Made by a program: the position numbers and the translations under genes. DNA of 39,611 nucleotides from Paracoccaceae bacterium (lineage in GTDB: Bacteria; Pseudomonadota; Alphaproteobacteria; Rhodobacterales; Rhodobacteraceae): positions 1-39,611 of the forward strand of contig JAHDDY010000027.1 in assembly GCA_020629115.1 (NCBI GenBank), read 5' to 3'. Each line of letters opens with the position of its first letter. The first letter of the stretch is position 1. This document shows, piece by piece, positions 25,868 through 38,318 of this stretch. The notes below the pieces were generated by a model. The model ran no database searches. It saw only the letters and a program-made list of their open reading frames with translations, and was not told the DNA's origin.

Positions 25868-26516
25868 CCCGGATGGCCCCCCGCTTCACCACCGCGGATG
25901 CCCCGTCGGTCATCCCGGTCTTCCCCCTGCCCGGCGCGCTGCTCCTGCCCCGGGGGCGCCTGCCGCTCAACATCTTCGAGCCGCGCTATCTCGTGATGGT
26001 GGACGACGCGATGAAGACCGACAGCCGGCTCATCGGCATGGTCCAGCCGAAGGGCGAGGACGGCGACGACCTGTTCTCCATCGGCTGCGCGGGGCGCATC
26101 ACCACCCTGTCCGAGACCGATGACGGGCGCTATCTCATCGGCCTGAGCGGCGTGTCGCGCTTTCGCGTGGTGCAGGAGGTCGAGGGCTTCTCGCCCTATC
26201 GACAGGCGCAGGTGACGTGGGACGAGTTCACGCTCGATACCAAGACCCCGCGCCAGGACGGCGACGATTTCGACCGCGAGGCCTTCCTCGCCATCGTGGA
26301 GCGCTACTTCCAGGCGAAATCCCTCGACACCGACTGGGACGCCTTCGGCAAGGCGAGCGAGGAGACCATCGTCAACGCCCTGTGCATGATCTGCCCATTC
26401 ACGGAGCAGGAGAAGCAGGCCCTGCTCGAAGCCGAGGACCTCAGCGAGCGACGGCTCACCCTGCGCACGCTGCTGACCATCGACGCGGCGGGCGAAGAGG
26501 GAAGCGGGGGGCTGCA

Positions 26517-26520
<4 letters not shown>
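25864..26520 (+). CDS. Lon N-terminal domain protein (LON substrate-binding domain alone)
   Basis: Protein of 218 residues consisting of a Lon_N (PUA-like) domain only: no ATPase or protease part is present. [27 protein letters not shown] is the family opening, and the helical second half ends near LLTIDAAG. Such proteins (YcaN/COG2802) are common in alphaproteobacteria next to cnoX and the Trm112-like gene. The function is not established; recognition of misfolded proteins has been suggested by the domain's role in Lon. It overlaps both neighbours by ATGA. Confidence 0.88.
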
Positions 26521-28517
<1,997 letters not shown>

Positions 28518-28586
28518 CGGCGGCGGGCCGAGGGCCTGCGACACGGACACGCGCGCTTTTGCGAGACGCGGCGCGCGCAAAGCCCT

Positions 28587-28787
28587 ATGTCTAGCCTTAA
28601 CCCCGCCAACCTTCCGGAGCCGTCGCCCGTGCCCCTGCTCGCCGTCTTCGCCGTCACCTTCGCCATCGTCTACATCGTCCAGGCCCGCCGGGGCGCGATC
28701 ATGCTCGACCGCCTGCACCGGGCGACCCTCTTCGCCATGGCCGCGACCTTCGTCGTGGTCGCGGCGGCGATCCTGCTCGGGGACTGA
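28587..28787 (+). CDS. Small two-helix membrane protein, unknown function
   Basis: I do not recognise this 66-residue protein. After a Pro-rich start, residues 15-33 and 46-64 are hydrophobic, joined by a basic loop (QARRGAIMLDRLHR), so it should be a small inner-membrane hairpin. The ATG at 28587 has no clear ribosome binding site. A GTG at 28629 preceded by CGGAG nine bases upstream would give a 52-residue form beginning at the first helix and may be the true start. It lies between ftsB and the convergent groESL terminator. Confidence 0.5.
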   Translation: MSSLNPANLPEPSPVPLLAVFAVTFAIVYIVQARRGAIMLDRLHRATLFAMAATFVVVAAAILLGD

Positions 28788-28834
28788 CGGCCACCGGGGC
28801 CGCCCGTTCCGTCCCGTCGAGTGCCCGGACAACG

Positions 28835-28864
28835 AAAAGCGCCCCCGGGTTTCCCCGGGGGCGC
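28835..28864 (-). terminator. Rho-independent terminator of groESL
   Basis: GCGCCCCCGGG and CCCGGGGGCGC form a perfect 11-base stem (28839-28864) around a four-base loop. On the minus strand it is followed directly by TTTT and lies about 32 bases after the groL stop. Confidence 0.85.
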
Positions 28865-28896
28865 GTCGTATCGTGATGAAGACGGAACGGACCGTC

Positions 28897-30555
<1,659 letters not shown>

Positions 30556-30590
30556 TCAGTGGAATTTCGGTTGCGTTGGCAGGGGCAGGA

Positions 30591-30878
30591 TCAGGACAGG
30601 ACACCCATGATGTCGCTCTCCTTCATGATCAGCAGCTCCTCGCCGTCGAGCTTGACCTCGGTGCCGGACCATTTGCCGAACAGGATGCGGTCGCCGGCCT
30701 TCACGTCCATCTCGACGCGGTTGCCGCTGTCGTCGCGCGCGCCGCTGCCGACGGAGACCACTTCGCCCTCCTGGGGCTTTTCCTTGGCGGTTTCGGGGAT
30801 GATGAGGCCGCCGGCGGTCTTCTCGTCGCTTTCAACGCGGCGGACGAGCACGCGGTCGTGCAGGGGACGAAAATCCAT
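30591..30878 (-). CDS. groES: 10 kDa co-chaperonin GroES
   Basis: Lid of the GroEL chamber, 95 residues, the usual length. [24 protein letters not shown] contains the family opening and the beginning of the mobile loop; later [18 protein letters not shown] is typical. Two adjacent ATGs exist (30881 and 30878). I choose 30878 because AGGAG is then seven bases away and the protein begins as GroES normally does. Confidence 0.97.
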   Translation of the reverse strand: MDFRPLHDRVLVRRVESDEKTAGGLIIPETAKEKPQEGEVVSVGSGARDDSGNRVEMDVKAGDRILFGKWSGTEVKLDGEELLIMKESDIMGVLS

Positions 30879-30921
30879 CATGTCGCTCCTTGGGTCTTGC
30901 AATCGTTTCTGTCCAGCGCTG

Positions 30922-30948
30922 TTGGCACTCATGGTCGGAGAGTGCCAA
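30922..30948. promoter_or_regulatory. CIRCE operator (HrcA binding site)
   Basis: TTGGCACTC-N9-GAGTGCCAA matches the CIRCE consensus (TTAGCACTC-N9-GAGTGCTAA) with one compensated change per arm. Complementarity extends to 14 bases per arm (30917-30930 and 30940-30953). It lies just downstream of the candidate promoter, where HrcA binding would block transcription of groESL. hrcA itself is not in the window. Confidence 0.93.
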
Positions 30949-30961
30949 CAGCGTCGGAGCG

Positions 30962-30990
30962 GACATATTCATCGCTGCAGCGGGCGTCAA
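30962..30990 (-). promoter_or_regulatory. groESL promoter
   Basis: On the minus strand TTGACG (30990-30985) and TATGTC (30967-30962) are 17 bases apart. Transcription would start in or just before the CIRCE element. It is a vegetative-type promoter rather than an RpoH-type one by eye. Confidence 0.65.
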
Positions 30991-31035
30991 CCCGCGCGCT
31001 GTGATGGAAACGAAATTTTAGTCTTTATGCCGTTC

Positions 31036-32370
31036 TCAGGTCCCGGCCCCCGGCACCCAGGACGTCCCCGCCAGCGGCACCTGCGCCATGGCCGCCGCCT
31101 CGACGGTAAGGGCGACGAGGTCCTCCGGCTCAAGGTTGTGCACGTCGGACTTGCCGCAGGCGCGGGCGATGGTCTGGCATTCGAGGGTCATCACGTTCAG
31201 GAAATTCGCCAGCCGCTGACCCGCCTTCACCGGGTCGAGCCGCCGGGCTAGCTCCGGCACCTGCGTCGTGATGCCCGCTGGGTCGTTACCCTCGTGCCAG
31301 TCGTCATAGGCCCCGGCGGTCGTGCCGAGCTGGTTGTACTCGTGCTCGTAGGCCGGGTCGTTGTCGCCCAGCGCCACCAGCGCCGCCGTGCCGATGCTGA
31401 CGGCATCCGCGCCCAGCGCCAGGCACTTGGCCACGTCCGCGCCGTTGCGCACCCCGCCGGAGACGACGAGCTGCACCTTGCGGTGCATCCCCAGATCCTT
31501 GAGCGCCTGCACCGCCGGGCGGATGGCGGCGAGGATGGGCAGGCCGACATGCTCGATGAACACGTCCTGCGTCGCCGCCGTGCCGCCCTGCATCCCGTCG
31601 AGGACCACCACATCGGCCCCTGCCTTCACGCTCAGCGCGGTGTCGTAATAGGGCCGCGCGGCGCCTACCTTCACGTAGATCGGCACCTGCCAGCCGGTGA
31701 TCTCGCGCAGTTCGGTGATCTTGATCTCCAGATCGTCCGGCCCGGTCCAATCCGGGTGGCGGCAGGCGGAACGCTGGTCGACGCCCTTGGGCAAGGTGCG
31801 CATCGACGCCACCCGGTCGTTGATCTTCTGCCCCAGCAGCATCCCGCCGCCGCCCGGCTTGGCCCCCTGCCCCACCACCACCTCGATGGCGTCGGCCTTG
31901 CGCAAGTCGTCCGGGTTCATGCCGTAGCGGCTGGGGAGATACTGGTAGACGAGCTGTTTCGAATGCCCCCGCTCCTCCGGCGTCATGCCGCCGTCGCCCG
32001 TGGTGGTCGAGGTGCCGGCGGCGTTCGCCCCCCGGCCCAACGCCTCCTTCGCCTGACCCGACAGCGAGCCGAAGCTCATGCCCGCGATGGTGATGGGGAT
32101 CTTCAGCTCGATGGGGCGCTTCGCGAAGCGCGTGCCGAGCGTGATCGAGGTATCGCACGCCTCGCGATACCCCTCCAGCGGGTAGCGCGACATGCTGGCC
32201 CCGAGGAACAGCAGATCGTCGAAATGCGGCACCTTCCGCTTGGCCCCGCCCCCGCGAATGTCATAGATCCCCGTCGCCGCCGCCCGCCGTATCTCCGACA
32301 GCGTATGCGGATCGAAGGTCGCGGAATAGCGCGGCAGGGTGCGGGGCGGGCGGTTCTCAGGGGCGTTCAT
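31036..32370 (-). CDS. mgsC: FMN-binding glutamate synthase-like subunit (MgsC/GlxD type)
   Basis: Protein of 444 residues equal to the FMN/glutamate-forming domain of GltB, probably the catalytic subunit of N-methylglutamate synthase (methylamine plus glutamate) or of the related GlxBCD proteins. Visible are IPITIAGMSFGSLSGQAKEAL, GTSTTTGDGGMTPEER, GQGAKPGGGGMLLG, VKVGAARPYYD, VVLDGMQGGTAATQ and LVVSGGVRNGADVAKCLALGAD, the FMN- and oxoglutarate-binding segments of glutamate synthases. The C-terminal Cys residues (LECQTIARACG) may matter for a cluster. It belongs with mgsB and mgsA upstream, but a nuclease gene separates it from mgsB. gmaS, glnT and the mgd genes that would distinguish Mgs from Glx are not in the window. 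Confidence 0.7.
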   Translation of the reverse strand: MNAPENRPPRTLPRYSATFDPHTLSEIRRAAATGIYDIRGGGAKRKVPHFDDLLFLGASMSRYPLEGYREACDTSITLGTRFAKRPIELKIPITIAGMSFGSLSGQAKEALGRGANAAGTSTTTGDGGMTPEERGHSKQLVYQYLPSRYGMNPDDLRKADAIEVVVGQGAKPGGGGMLLGQKINDRVASMRTLPKGVDQRSACRHPDWTGPDDLEIKITELREITGWQVPIYVKVGAARPYYDTALSVKAGADVVVLDGMQGGTAATQDVFIEHVGLPILAAIRPAVQALKDLGMHRKVQLVVSGGVRNGADVAKCLALGADAVSIGTAALVALGDNDPAYEHEYNQLGTTAGAYDDWHEGNDPAGITTQVPELARRLDPVKAGQRLANFLNVMTLECQTIARACGKSDVHNLEPEDLVALTVEAAAMAQVPLAGTSWVPGAGT

Positions 32371-32394
32371 GGAAATATCCTGCTATTGAGCGGA

Positions 32395-33477
32395 TTATTG
32401 CAGCGCCGGAACGTTTTTCCAAAGCGTCTTGAGGCGCTTGATCGTCTCCGACCAGTTGCCCGCGCGCGGTTTGCAGATCGTGTTCTGGTTACCGAACATG
32501 CCGACTTCGTGGATCGCTTCGGACACGCGAACCGTGTTGAGCCAGCGAACGGGAACGAAGTACTCGCATTTTTCATCGTCGTCGATGTGCTGTCGGTGAT
32601 AGTTGGCAGATAGGACTTCAGCCGCCGGAAGGTCATCGACTGTGAAGTCTCTCAAGGCGACACGCGCTCCCGTACAGACACCCACGCCAACGAATCCCGT
32701 GCTGGGAATGCGGACCCAGCAGCGATCTTCCGGTTTCAGCAAGTCGAGCGTGTTGGTGTACCACGCTCCTCCTCCGGCGCTGATGAAACCATGTCTTGCA
32801 GCCTCGTCCCAAGACCGCTCGTCTCCTTCGCCGAAAGAGGCGTAGAACTCGCCATTCCACGGTTCGCGCGCCCGCACGCCGGAACCGACTGCCTTCACCT
32901 GCGTCTCCTGAGGATCCTGCATCCAAGCCCGGCTCAACAGCTGCTCATCGCCATTGGCGAAGACCTGAAAGTAGAGGACGTTGATAGCAATGTCCCGATC
33001 GCTCAAATACCTAACGATACGCTCGGTACTCGCGTCGAGGCTCGATGCGACGACGACAATCTGATGGCTCTCGTTGAGAGTGTCCTCGTCGAGTTGCGCC
33101 CCGAAGCGCCTTGTGAAGTCGAGAGACAGGTTCGCGTGCGCGTCTCTGCTGAATTTCCTATATATTTCGCTGATCTCGTCGCCGGAAAGTCGTTCGATCC
33201 ATGATGCGTAATCTATAGCCTGCGCGACGACCTCCCGAGGCGTTCTGTCCCTCTTGAGTTCGATCAGAACGAGAGTGCCGTCTGGCGCGACCGCGAGCAG
33301 ATCAACGAAGCCACCATATCCGGTCGGCACCTGCCTTCCCAGAAGCATCCAGTCGTCGGACAGGATCGATGGGCAAGCGACGATCATGTCTTCGAGCTGG
33401 CGCTCAGATGCAAGGGCGGAAGCGGACAAGACGGTCGGCACCTCCCCCACTTTCCATATCTCGTGGTTTATTGGCAT
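32395..33477 (-). CDS. PD-(D/E)XK nuclease-like protein (NucS/DUF91 type) inside the mgs/glx operon
   Basis: Protein of 360 residues. Residues 20-95 look like a restriction-endonuclease-type core: GGFVDLLAV (Asp59), LIELKRDRTP (Glu73, Lys75) and a helix with Gln86 and Tyr90. An N-terminal Glu (QLEDMI) completes the usual set. The rest (about 100-360) has no motif I recognise. Similar stand-alone genes are annotated as NucS-like or DUF91 proteins, and their biological role is open (DNA repair or defence). It starts six bases after the mgsB stop and ends 24 bases before the mgsC start, so it is transcribed with them, though metabolism gives no reason for it. Codon use looks less GC-biased than in the flanking genes, which suggests insertion. 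Confidence 0.75.
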   Translation of the reverse strand: MPINHEIWKVGEVPTVLSASALASERQLEDMIVACPSILSDDWMLLGRQVPTGYGGFVDLLAVAPDGTLVLIELKRDRTPREVVAQAIDYASWIERLSGDEISEIYRKFSRDAHANLSLDFTRRFGAQLDEDTLNESHQIVVVASSLDASTERIVRYLSDRDIAINVLYFQVFANGDEQLLSRAWMQDPQETQVKAVGSGVRAREPWNGEFYASFGEGDERSWDEAARHGFISAGGGAWYTNTLDLLKPEDRCWVRIPSTGFVGVGVCTGARVALRDFTVDDLPAAEVLSANYHRQHIDDDEKCEYFVPVRWLNTVRVSEAIHEVGMFGNQNTICKPRAGNWSETIKRLKTLWKNVPALQ

Positions 33478-33483
33478 GACGAT

Positions 33484-34170
33484 TCAATACGCATTGTCGA
33501 TCTTGAAATTATAGAGCTGCCGTGCGCTGCCGTAGCGGCGGAAATCGGCCGGGTCGGCGTCCATCCCCGCGCGGGCCAAGAGGTCCGCAAGCTGCGCCCG
33601 GTGCTCGTCCCGCATCTCCTTCTCGACGCAATCCGCCCCGAGGCTGGCGACCGTCCCGCGCACGTAGAGCCGCGCCTCGTAGATCGAATCCCCCAGCGCC
33701 TCGCCCGCATCGCCGCAGACGACCAGCGCTCCGGCCTGGGCCATGAAGGCGCTCATGTGGCCGACATTGCCGCCGACCACGATCTCGGCCCCCTTCAGCG
33801 AGATGCCGCAGCGGGCCGAGGCGTCGCCCTCGATTACCAACAGGCCCCCATGCGCCGTCGCCCCCGCCGACTGGCTGACGTTGCCGCGCACGCGGACCAT
33901 GCCGCTCATCATGTTCTCGGCCACCCCGGTGGAGGCGTTGCCCTCGACGGTAACGCTCGCGCACTGGTTCATGCCCGCGCAGTAATAGCCCGCATGGCCC
34001 CGGATCATCACCTCGACCGGTGCGTCCAGCCCGCAGGCAAGCGCATGGGCGCCGCCGGGATTGAGCACGGTGAAGGCACCTTCGGATGCGTCCTGCAACG
34101 CCGCGTTGACCTCCCGCAGCGAGAGGGCGGACAGGTCGAGGCCGTCGTTGCGCAGGGTATCGGTCGTCAT
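33484..34170 (-). CDS. mgsB: GXGXG domain protein of glutamate synthase type (MgsB/GlxC)
   Basis: Protein of 228 residues consisting of the GltB C-terminal GXGXG beta-helix, with successive repeats such as GHAGYYCAGMNQCASVTVEGNA, GMVRVRGNVSQSAGA and ADIVVGGNVGHMSAFM-like turns. In glutamate synthases this domain is structural, linking the amidotransferase and synthase sites. It overlaps mgsA by four bases (ATGA). The gene to its other side is the nuclease, not the expected mgsC, although mgsC follows that. Confidence 0.75.
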   Translation of the reverse strand: MTTDTLRNDGLDLSALSLREVNAALQDASEGAFTVLNPGGAHALACGLDAPVEVMIRGHAGYYCAGMNQCASVTVEGNASTGVAENMMSGMVRVRGNVSQSAGATAHGGLLVIEGDASARCGISLKGAEIVVGGNVGHMSAFMAQAGALVVCGDAGEALGDSIYEARLYVRGTVASLGADCVEKEMRDEHRAQLADLLARAGMDADPADFRRYGSARQLYNFKIDNAY

Positions 34171-35063
34171 GCGGCATGGCTCCAGGAGTAGATGCGCGCC
34201 GGTTCCGGTTCCCAGATACGGGCGGTCTCGACGCCCGGCAGCGGCGCGATGGCGCGGAACTCGCTGGCCATGGCGACCCAGTCGTCCGTCTCGGCGATGA
34301 CGGCGGGCTTGCAGGCGATGGGATCGCGCAGCACCGCGAACCCGTCCTTCGTGCCGATGGCGAAGGTGTAGAACCCGTCCAGATCGCGCAAAGCCCCGCG
34401 CAGCGCCTCGTCGAGCGTGTCGCCCTCGCCCATGCGATGGGCGAGGTAGGCGGCGGCGACCTCCGAATCGTTCTCCGTCTGGAACCGCTCCCCCTGCGCG
34501 GCCAGCACCTCGCGCAGGTTGTTGTGGTTCGAGAGCGAGCCGTTATGGACGAGGCAGGTATCGGCCCCGGTCGAGAAGGGGTGCGAGCCGGTGGTAGTGA
34601 TGGCGCTCTCGGTCGCCATGCGGGTATGGGCGATGGCATGGGTGCCGCCGCGCCCGGCCAGTCCGAAATCCGCCGCCACCCGATCCGGGTCACCCACGCC
34701 CTTGAACACCTCGATGGAGGTGCCAAGCGACAGGACGGTGACGTCGGGCGCGTTCTCGATGATCCAGGCCCGCGCCGCGCGCCCCTCGGCATCGGTGCGC
34801 AGGACCGCATGGTCGCGCAGGGTCCCGATATCGGCCGCCGCCCCGAGCGCCGCGCCCATCCGCGTGGCGAGGGCCGGGAAATCCGTCTCCCCGGTCTTCG
34901 ACAGCAGTACGAGCTTGGCCCGCCCGTCCCCGCCGCCATAGACCGCGAAGCCCGCCGAATCGGGACCGCGGTCGCACATCTCGTGCAGCATCAGCGCGGT
35001 CAGCCTGCCGAGATCGGCGTGGAGCGCCTCGTTCTTCAGAAACAGTCCCGCGATTCCGCACAT
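34167..35063 (-). CDS. mgsA: Class II glutamine amidotransferase-like subunit (MgsA/GlxB)
   Basis: Protein of 298 residues with the Ntn-type GATase II fold. Cys2 follows the initiator Met (MCGIAGL), as required for the nucleophile. Other marks are HTRMATESAITTTGSHPF, LVHNGSLSNHNNLR and ENDSEVAAAYL. In N-methylglutamate synthase or GlxBCD it forms the first subunit. The start has GGGAGGG six bases upstream. The leader holds a direct repeat, CCCGCCGGACG, at 35080-35090 and 35094-35104, which may be a regulatory site. Confidence 0.75.
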   Translation of the reverse strand: MCGIAGLFLKNEALHADLGRLTALMLHEMCDRGPDSAGFAVYGGGDGRAKLVLLSKTGETDFPALATRMGAALGAAADIGTLRDHAVLRTDAEGRAARAWIIENAPDVTVLSLGTSIEVFKGVGDPDRVAADFGLAGRGGTHAIAHTRMATESAITTTGSHPFSTGADTCLVHNGSLSNHNNLREVLAAQGERFQTENDSEVAAAYLAHRMGEGDTLDEALRGALRDLDGFYTFAIGTKDGFAVLRDPIACKPAVIAETDDWVAMASEFRAIAPLPGVETARIWEPEPARIYSWSHAA

Positions 35064-35141
35064 ATCCAGCCCTCCCTGGCCCGCCGGACGCTACCCGCCG
35101 GACGGTGCGCTGTAAATTGCCAAGACGCCGCGCAAGGGCGC

Positions 35142-35170
35142 TTGACAACGGCCCCGGCGCACCGTATCGC
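35142..35170 (+). promoter_or_regulatory. Promoter of the tRNA-Leu/tRNA-Val unit
   Basis: A perfect TTGACA (35142-35147) is followed after 17 bases by TATCGC (35165-35170), 14 bases before tRNA-Leu. A nine-base inverted repeat (ACGGTGCGC at 35102-35110, GCGCACCGT at 35157-35165) spans the region between it and the divergent mgsA gene and overlaps the start of the -10 box. Confidence 0.7.
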
Positions 35171-35183
35171 TCGCCCTCCATCG

Positions 35184-35270
<87 letters not shown>

Positions 35271-35312
35271 TTTCTTTCCTTTATGGGGAGACATGGTGAA
35301 CGATGCCCCGGA

Positions 35313-35388
35313 GGGCGGTTAGCTCAGTTGGTAGAGCACAGTGTTCACATCGCTGGGGTCACTGGTTCGAGCCCAGTACCGCCCACCA
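35313..35388 (+). tRNA. tRNA-Val (anticodon CAC)
   Basis: 76-base tRNA with encoded CCA, 42 bases after tRNA-Leu. The acceptor stem is GGGCGGT/ACCGCCC, the anticodon stem CAGTG/CGCTG holds loop TTCACAT (anticodon CAC, reading GUG), and the T arm is CTGGTTCGAGCCCAG. The lower-GC stretch and restriction-modification genes begin right after its 3' end. Confidence 0.95.
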
Positions 35389-35395
35389 CTTCTAG

Positions 35396-35420
35396 ATCAT
35401 CAATATACAATGATATTTTT
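35396..35420 (+). terminator. Possible terminator of the tRNA unit
   Basis: ATCAT and ATGAT form a short AT-rich stem with a nine-base loop, followed at once by ATTTTT. The stem is weak, but it is the only T-run close to the tRNA-Val end. Confidence 0.35.
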
Positions 35421-35669
35421 CTCGGTGGCATTTCCGGAGCTGCCAGCAGTCTTGCTATCGCCTATACCGAGTTTCGTCCTCCGCGCGGTTCCGGCGCAGG
35501 GTATGGGTCAGGGCTTCGAACTCGGCAGGCCGTTCGAGGGTCGATGTTCTGGCGTATACGATGGCACATTATCGTGCCGTGACCGCAGGAACGATTTCAG
35601 TAGAGCGGTTTTTTAGCCGAACCTCTGCCCTGCGTCTGTGGTGGGCCCCAGCGGCATTGTCTGTGCGAC
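35421..35669. other. Non-coding stretch between tRNA-Val and the res gene
   Basis: No gene can be supported here. It contains a short hairpin (GGCAC/GTGCC at 35563-35578) and a run of six T at 35609-35614 that is about 30 bases away from it, so they do not form a clear terminator for either strand. No integrase remnant or second copy of the tRNA end was recognised. Confidence 0.5.
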
Positions 35670-38318
35670 CTACTGAACTTTGACTTGAATGGCGCGGTCG
35701 ATCCTGTCGAAGCCGCGTTCTGTGGGCATGGTGAAAAGGCAGTGTCCGTCGCTGGCATCGGCCCAGCATTCGCCGATCATGCGCTTGTCGACTTCCGCCT
35801 CGTACCGATCTCCGCCCTTGTACTCGATTGCCATGATACGGTCGTCGTCCAGCATGGCGACGAAGTCGGGGAAAAAGCGGTCCTTAGGGAGTTGCAACCA
35901 AAAGGCATTCGGCTTCCTGTCCACGTTGCGCACCCAATAGCGGACCTTGGGGTGGTCGTCGATGTAGCACGCGCATTCGAATTCCTCGCCCTTGTTCTTC
36001 AGGTCGCCGATGACGGGAAAATAGTGTTTCCTGAATGTCCGGGAGCCGCGATAGGGCTGATTGTAGGCATATCCATTCTCATCGAAGATCAGCGCCGTGT
36101 CCGGGTGCGAGACCGTCCTGAACGACGCCGCTTCCGCCTTGAACAGCGCCCCGTAGCACTCCGCCTCGCGCTTGCCCCGCAACGCGGCAATCTCCGCCGC
36201 GATGGCGCGACGCAACGACCATCGGTGACGGGCCAGCTCCGCCAGCGAATACCCTTTCTCGCGCTCCAGCATGGTCAGGGCAGCGGAGACGAAGATTTTC
36301 GCGGATGGCTTGGTCACGTCGTCATGGGGAATGCCCCGGTCGATCCAATTCACGAGACGCGGGAAGGTCCAGTCCGGTTCTTGAATCGCCAGTTCAAGCT
36401 GGCGATGCAGGGTCGCCATGGACCATTTCACCTCGCCATCGTCCGTCACGTCGATCTCGCCCGTCTTGGCATCGTCGCGGATGGTGAAACGGGACAGGAC
36501 GCCGGACGGGTCGCATTCGTCCAGCCGCCACGGCAAGTCGAGGAAGTGGTCGCGGCGGAAAAGCTCCAGTTTTCCCTGCACCGGGATGCACAGGCGCGGG
36601 ACGATGAACGGGGGTTTTGCTTCGTCGTCGCGGGTTTCCGACGCGGCGATCCGGTTCGATGCGAGGTAGAGGCGCTGGATCGCGGCGCTGGCGCCCGGGA
36701 TAGCGAGCGTGGCGAGTTGCATGGTCTTCTTGTCGTCCACCGACACCGCCCCGCGCACGACGATTTCCCGTGTCGTGGCGTCGTAGCGCACGCGGGCCTT
36801 GAGTTGCGCGGGCAGGCGGTCCAGTGCTCCCGTCACATCTTCTTCCCGAAATTCCCCTGCAAGATCAAGGGGATCGCTCTTGTGTTCGTAGGCGGGGTCG
36901 GCCTCCGGGAAATCGAGAGCGGTCTGTGCCTTGACGAGTTCCGCCGCCTCCAGCCGGTTATAGCCGTTGCCCTCCACCAGGCCGTCCCTCAGCGTCTCCG
37001 CCGTCTTGGTGAAATCGGCAGACGCAACAAAGGCATAGGCGCGGTTGAGGGCGTCGTCGGTCTTGCGCCGCGCCCCCGGCATCCGCAGGATGCGCCCCAG
37101 CAATTGCTCCACCGATTTCGCCGACTTGATCTCCGCGACGGAGCACAGGATGTACGCGAAGGAGCAGTCCCACCCTTCCTTCAGCGCATTTATGGTGATG
37201 ATAAAGCGAATATCGCAGTCGCGGTCGAAGAGATCCACGCCGTCGATCTCGCGGGTCGTGCCGGTGGCGACGGCGATCTGCTTTTCGGGGATGCGCGCGT
37301 CGTCGATCAGGTGCTTGCGCAGCACGTCCACCGTCACGTCGCCGCCCTTGCGCTCGGCCTGGAACAGGACGACGGGGCGGATGTAGTCCCCCGTCGCGGC
37401 CTCCTCGCGCTTGGCCTTCTCCTCGAGCGCGCGTTGCGCGTCCCGGGCCTTGCCGACGGTCAGCCGCCAGTCGCGGTTCGTGCGGAGTCGCACGGGGAGC
37501 TTGATCATCTCCTCCGCCTTCAGTTCCGCCGCCGAGACGTGGTGCAGGACGTTGGACGCGAACTTGTCCTTCTCGGGGTCGTGCGTCGTCTCCGGGGTCG
37601 CGGTCAGTTCCAGGATCAGCGACGGCGCGAGTCGGCGCAGCGTCTCGAAGGACAGCGCGGTGCGGGCGTTGTGCGCCTCGTCCACGATGACCATGGGCCG
37701 GTGCAGGCGCAGCATGTTGGCGAGCGAGTACGGGACCGATCCGTCCGCGTCCCGCTCCAGCAGGGCGTCCTGTTCCGGGTCCAGCCCCGTGAAATGCCCC
37801 ATCAGCGCCCCGGCCGATTCGTAGACCTTGCGCCCTTCTTTGTCGTCCACGCGGAAGGATTGCAGGGTCGCCACCACGACGCACGCGCCCCCTTCCGCAT
37901 CGGCGCGGGTCAGGTGCAGCGCCTCCGGCAGCGACATCACCGTGACGTTGCGCCCGAAGGCGTCGTGCAGGGCGGCGCGGTAGGGGTGCTCCTCGTCCTT
38001 GAGGGCGTCGAGCGTCTGGTCGCGGATGGTGGTGGACGGCACGAACCACAGGACCATCGGGCTTCCGGTCTGCAGGTACCCCGTCGCGGCGATGCCCACC
38101 GAATGCGCGGCCATGACCGTCTTGCCCCCGCCCGTCGGCACGCGCAGGCACACGTAGGGCACGCTGTCGGGGATGAGCGGCGCGGCGCTGTAGGCGCGGC
38201 CCGTCACGTCGTAGAACGCCGTCGAGGCGGTCATGGTGCCGATCCGCGACAGGTACGTCGCCAGCACGTCCAGCGTTTCGCGCTGATAGTGGCGCAGCTC
38301 GAAATTGACGGCGGCCAT
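35670..38318 (-). CDS. res: Type III restriction enzyme, Res subunit
   Basis: Helicase-nuclease subunit of 882 residues. Superfamily 2 motifs are present: Walker A VPTGGGKT (60-67), DEAH at 213-216, ELTATPET, and a later helicase part with LKEGWDCSFAYILC and QLLGRILRMPG. The C-terminal nuclease shows FFPDF (Pro817, Asp818) and IEYKG (Glu832, Lys834), a PD-(D/E)XK core. With Mod it cuts DNA at a distance from unmethylated sites, using ATP to communicate along DNA. All catalytic motifs look intact. Its start shares a base with the mod stop (TGATG). Confidence 0.93.
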   Translation of the reverse strand: MAAVNFELRHYQRETLDVLATYLSRIGTMTASTAFYDVTGRAYSAAPLIPDSVPYVCLRVPTGGGKTVMAAHSVGIAATGYLQTGSPMVLWFVPSTTIRDQTLDALKDEEHPYRAALHDAFGRNVTVMSLPEALHLTRADAEGGACVVVATLQSFRVDDKEGRKVYESAGALMGHFTGLDPEQDALLERDADGSVPYSLANMLRLHRPMVIVDEAHNARTALSFETLRRLAPSLILELTATPETTHDPEKDKFASNVLHHVSAAELKAEEMIKLPVRLRTNRDWRLTVGKARDAQRALEEKAKREEAATGDYIRPVVLFQAERKGGDVTVDVLRKHLIDDARIPEKQIAVATGTTREIDGVDLFDRDCDIRFIITINALKEGWDCSFAYILCSVAEIKSAKSVEQLLGRILRMPGARRKTDDALNRAYAFVASADFTKTAETLRDGLVEGNGYNRLEAAELVKAQTALDFPEADPAYEHKSDPLDLAGEFREEDVTGALDRLPAQLKARVRYDATTREIVVRGAVSVDDKKTMQLATLAIPGASAAIQRLYLASNRIAASETRDDEAKPPFIVPRLCIPVQGKLELFRRDHFLDLPWRLDECDPSGVLSRFTIRDDAKTGEIDVTDDGEVKWSMATLHRQLELAIQEPDWTFPRLVNWIDRGIPHDDVTKPSAKIFVSAALTMLEREKGYSLAELARHRWSLRRAIAAEIAALRGKREAECYGALFKAEAASFRTVSHPDTALIFDENGYAYNQPYRGSRTFRKHYFPVIGDLKNKGEEFECACYIDDHPKVRYWVRNVDRKPNAFWLQLPKDRFFPDFVAMLDDDRIMAIEYKGGDRYEAEVDKRMIGECWADASDGHCLFTMPTERGFDRIDRAIQVKVQ

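Noticed and set aside
35313-35388. tRNA-Val as a proven attachment site
   Set aside because: No duplicate of its 3' end and no integrase gene were seen within the window; kept only as a hypothesis.
35563-35614. Hairpin plus T-run as terminator before res
   Set aside because: The hairpin and T-run are about 30 bases apart, so they do not form an intrinsic terminator.
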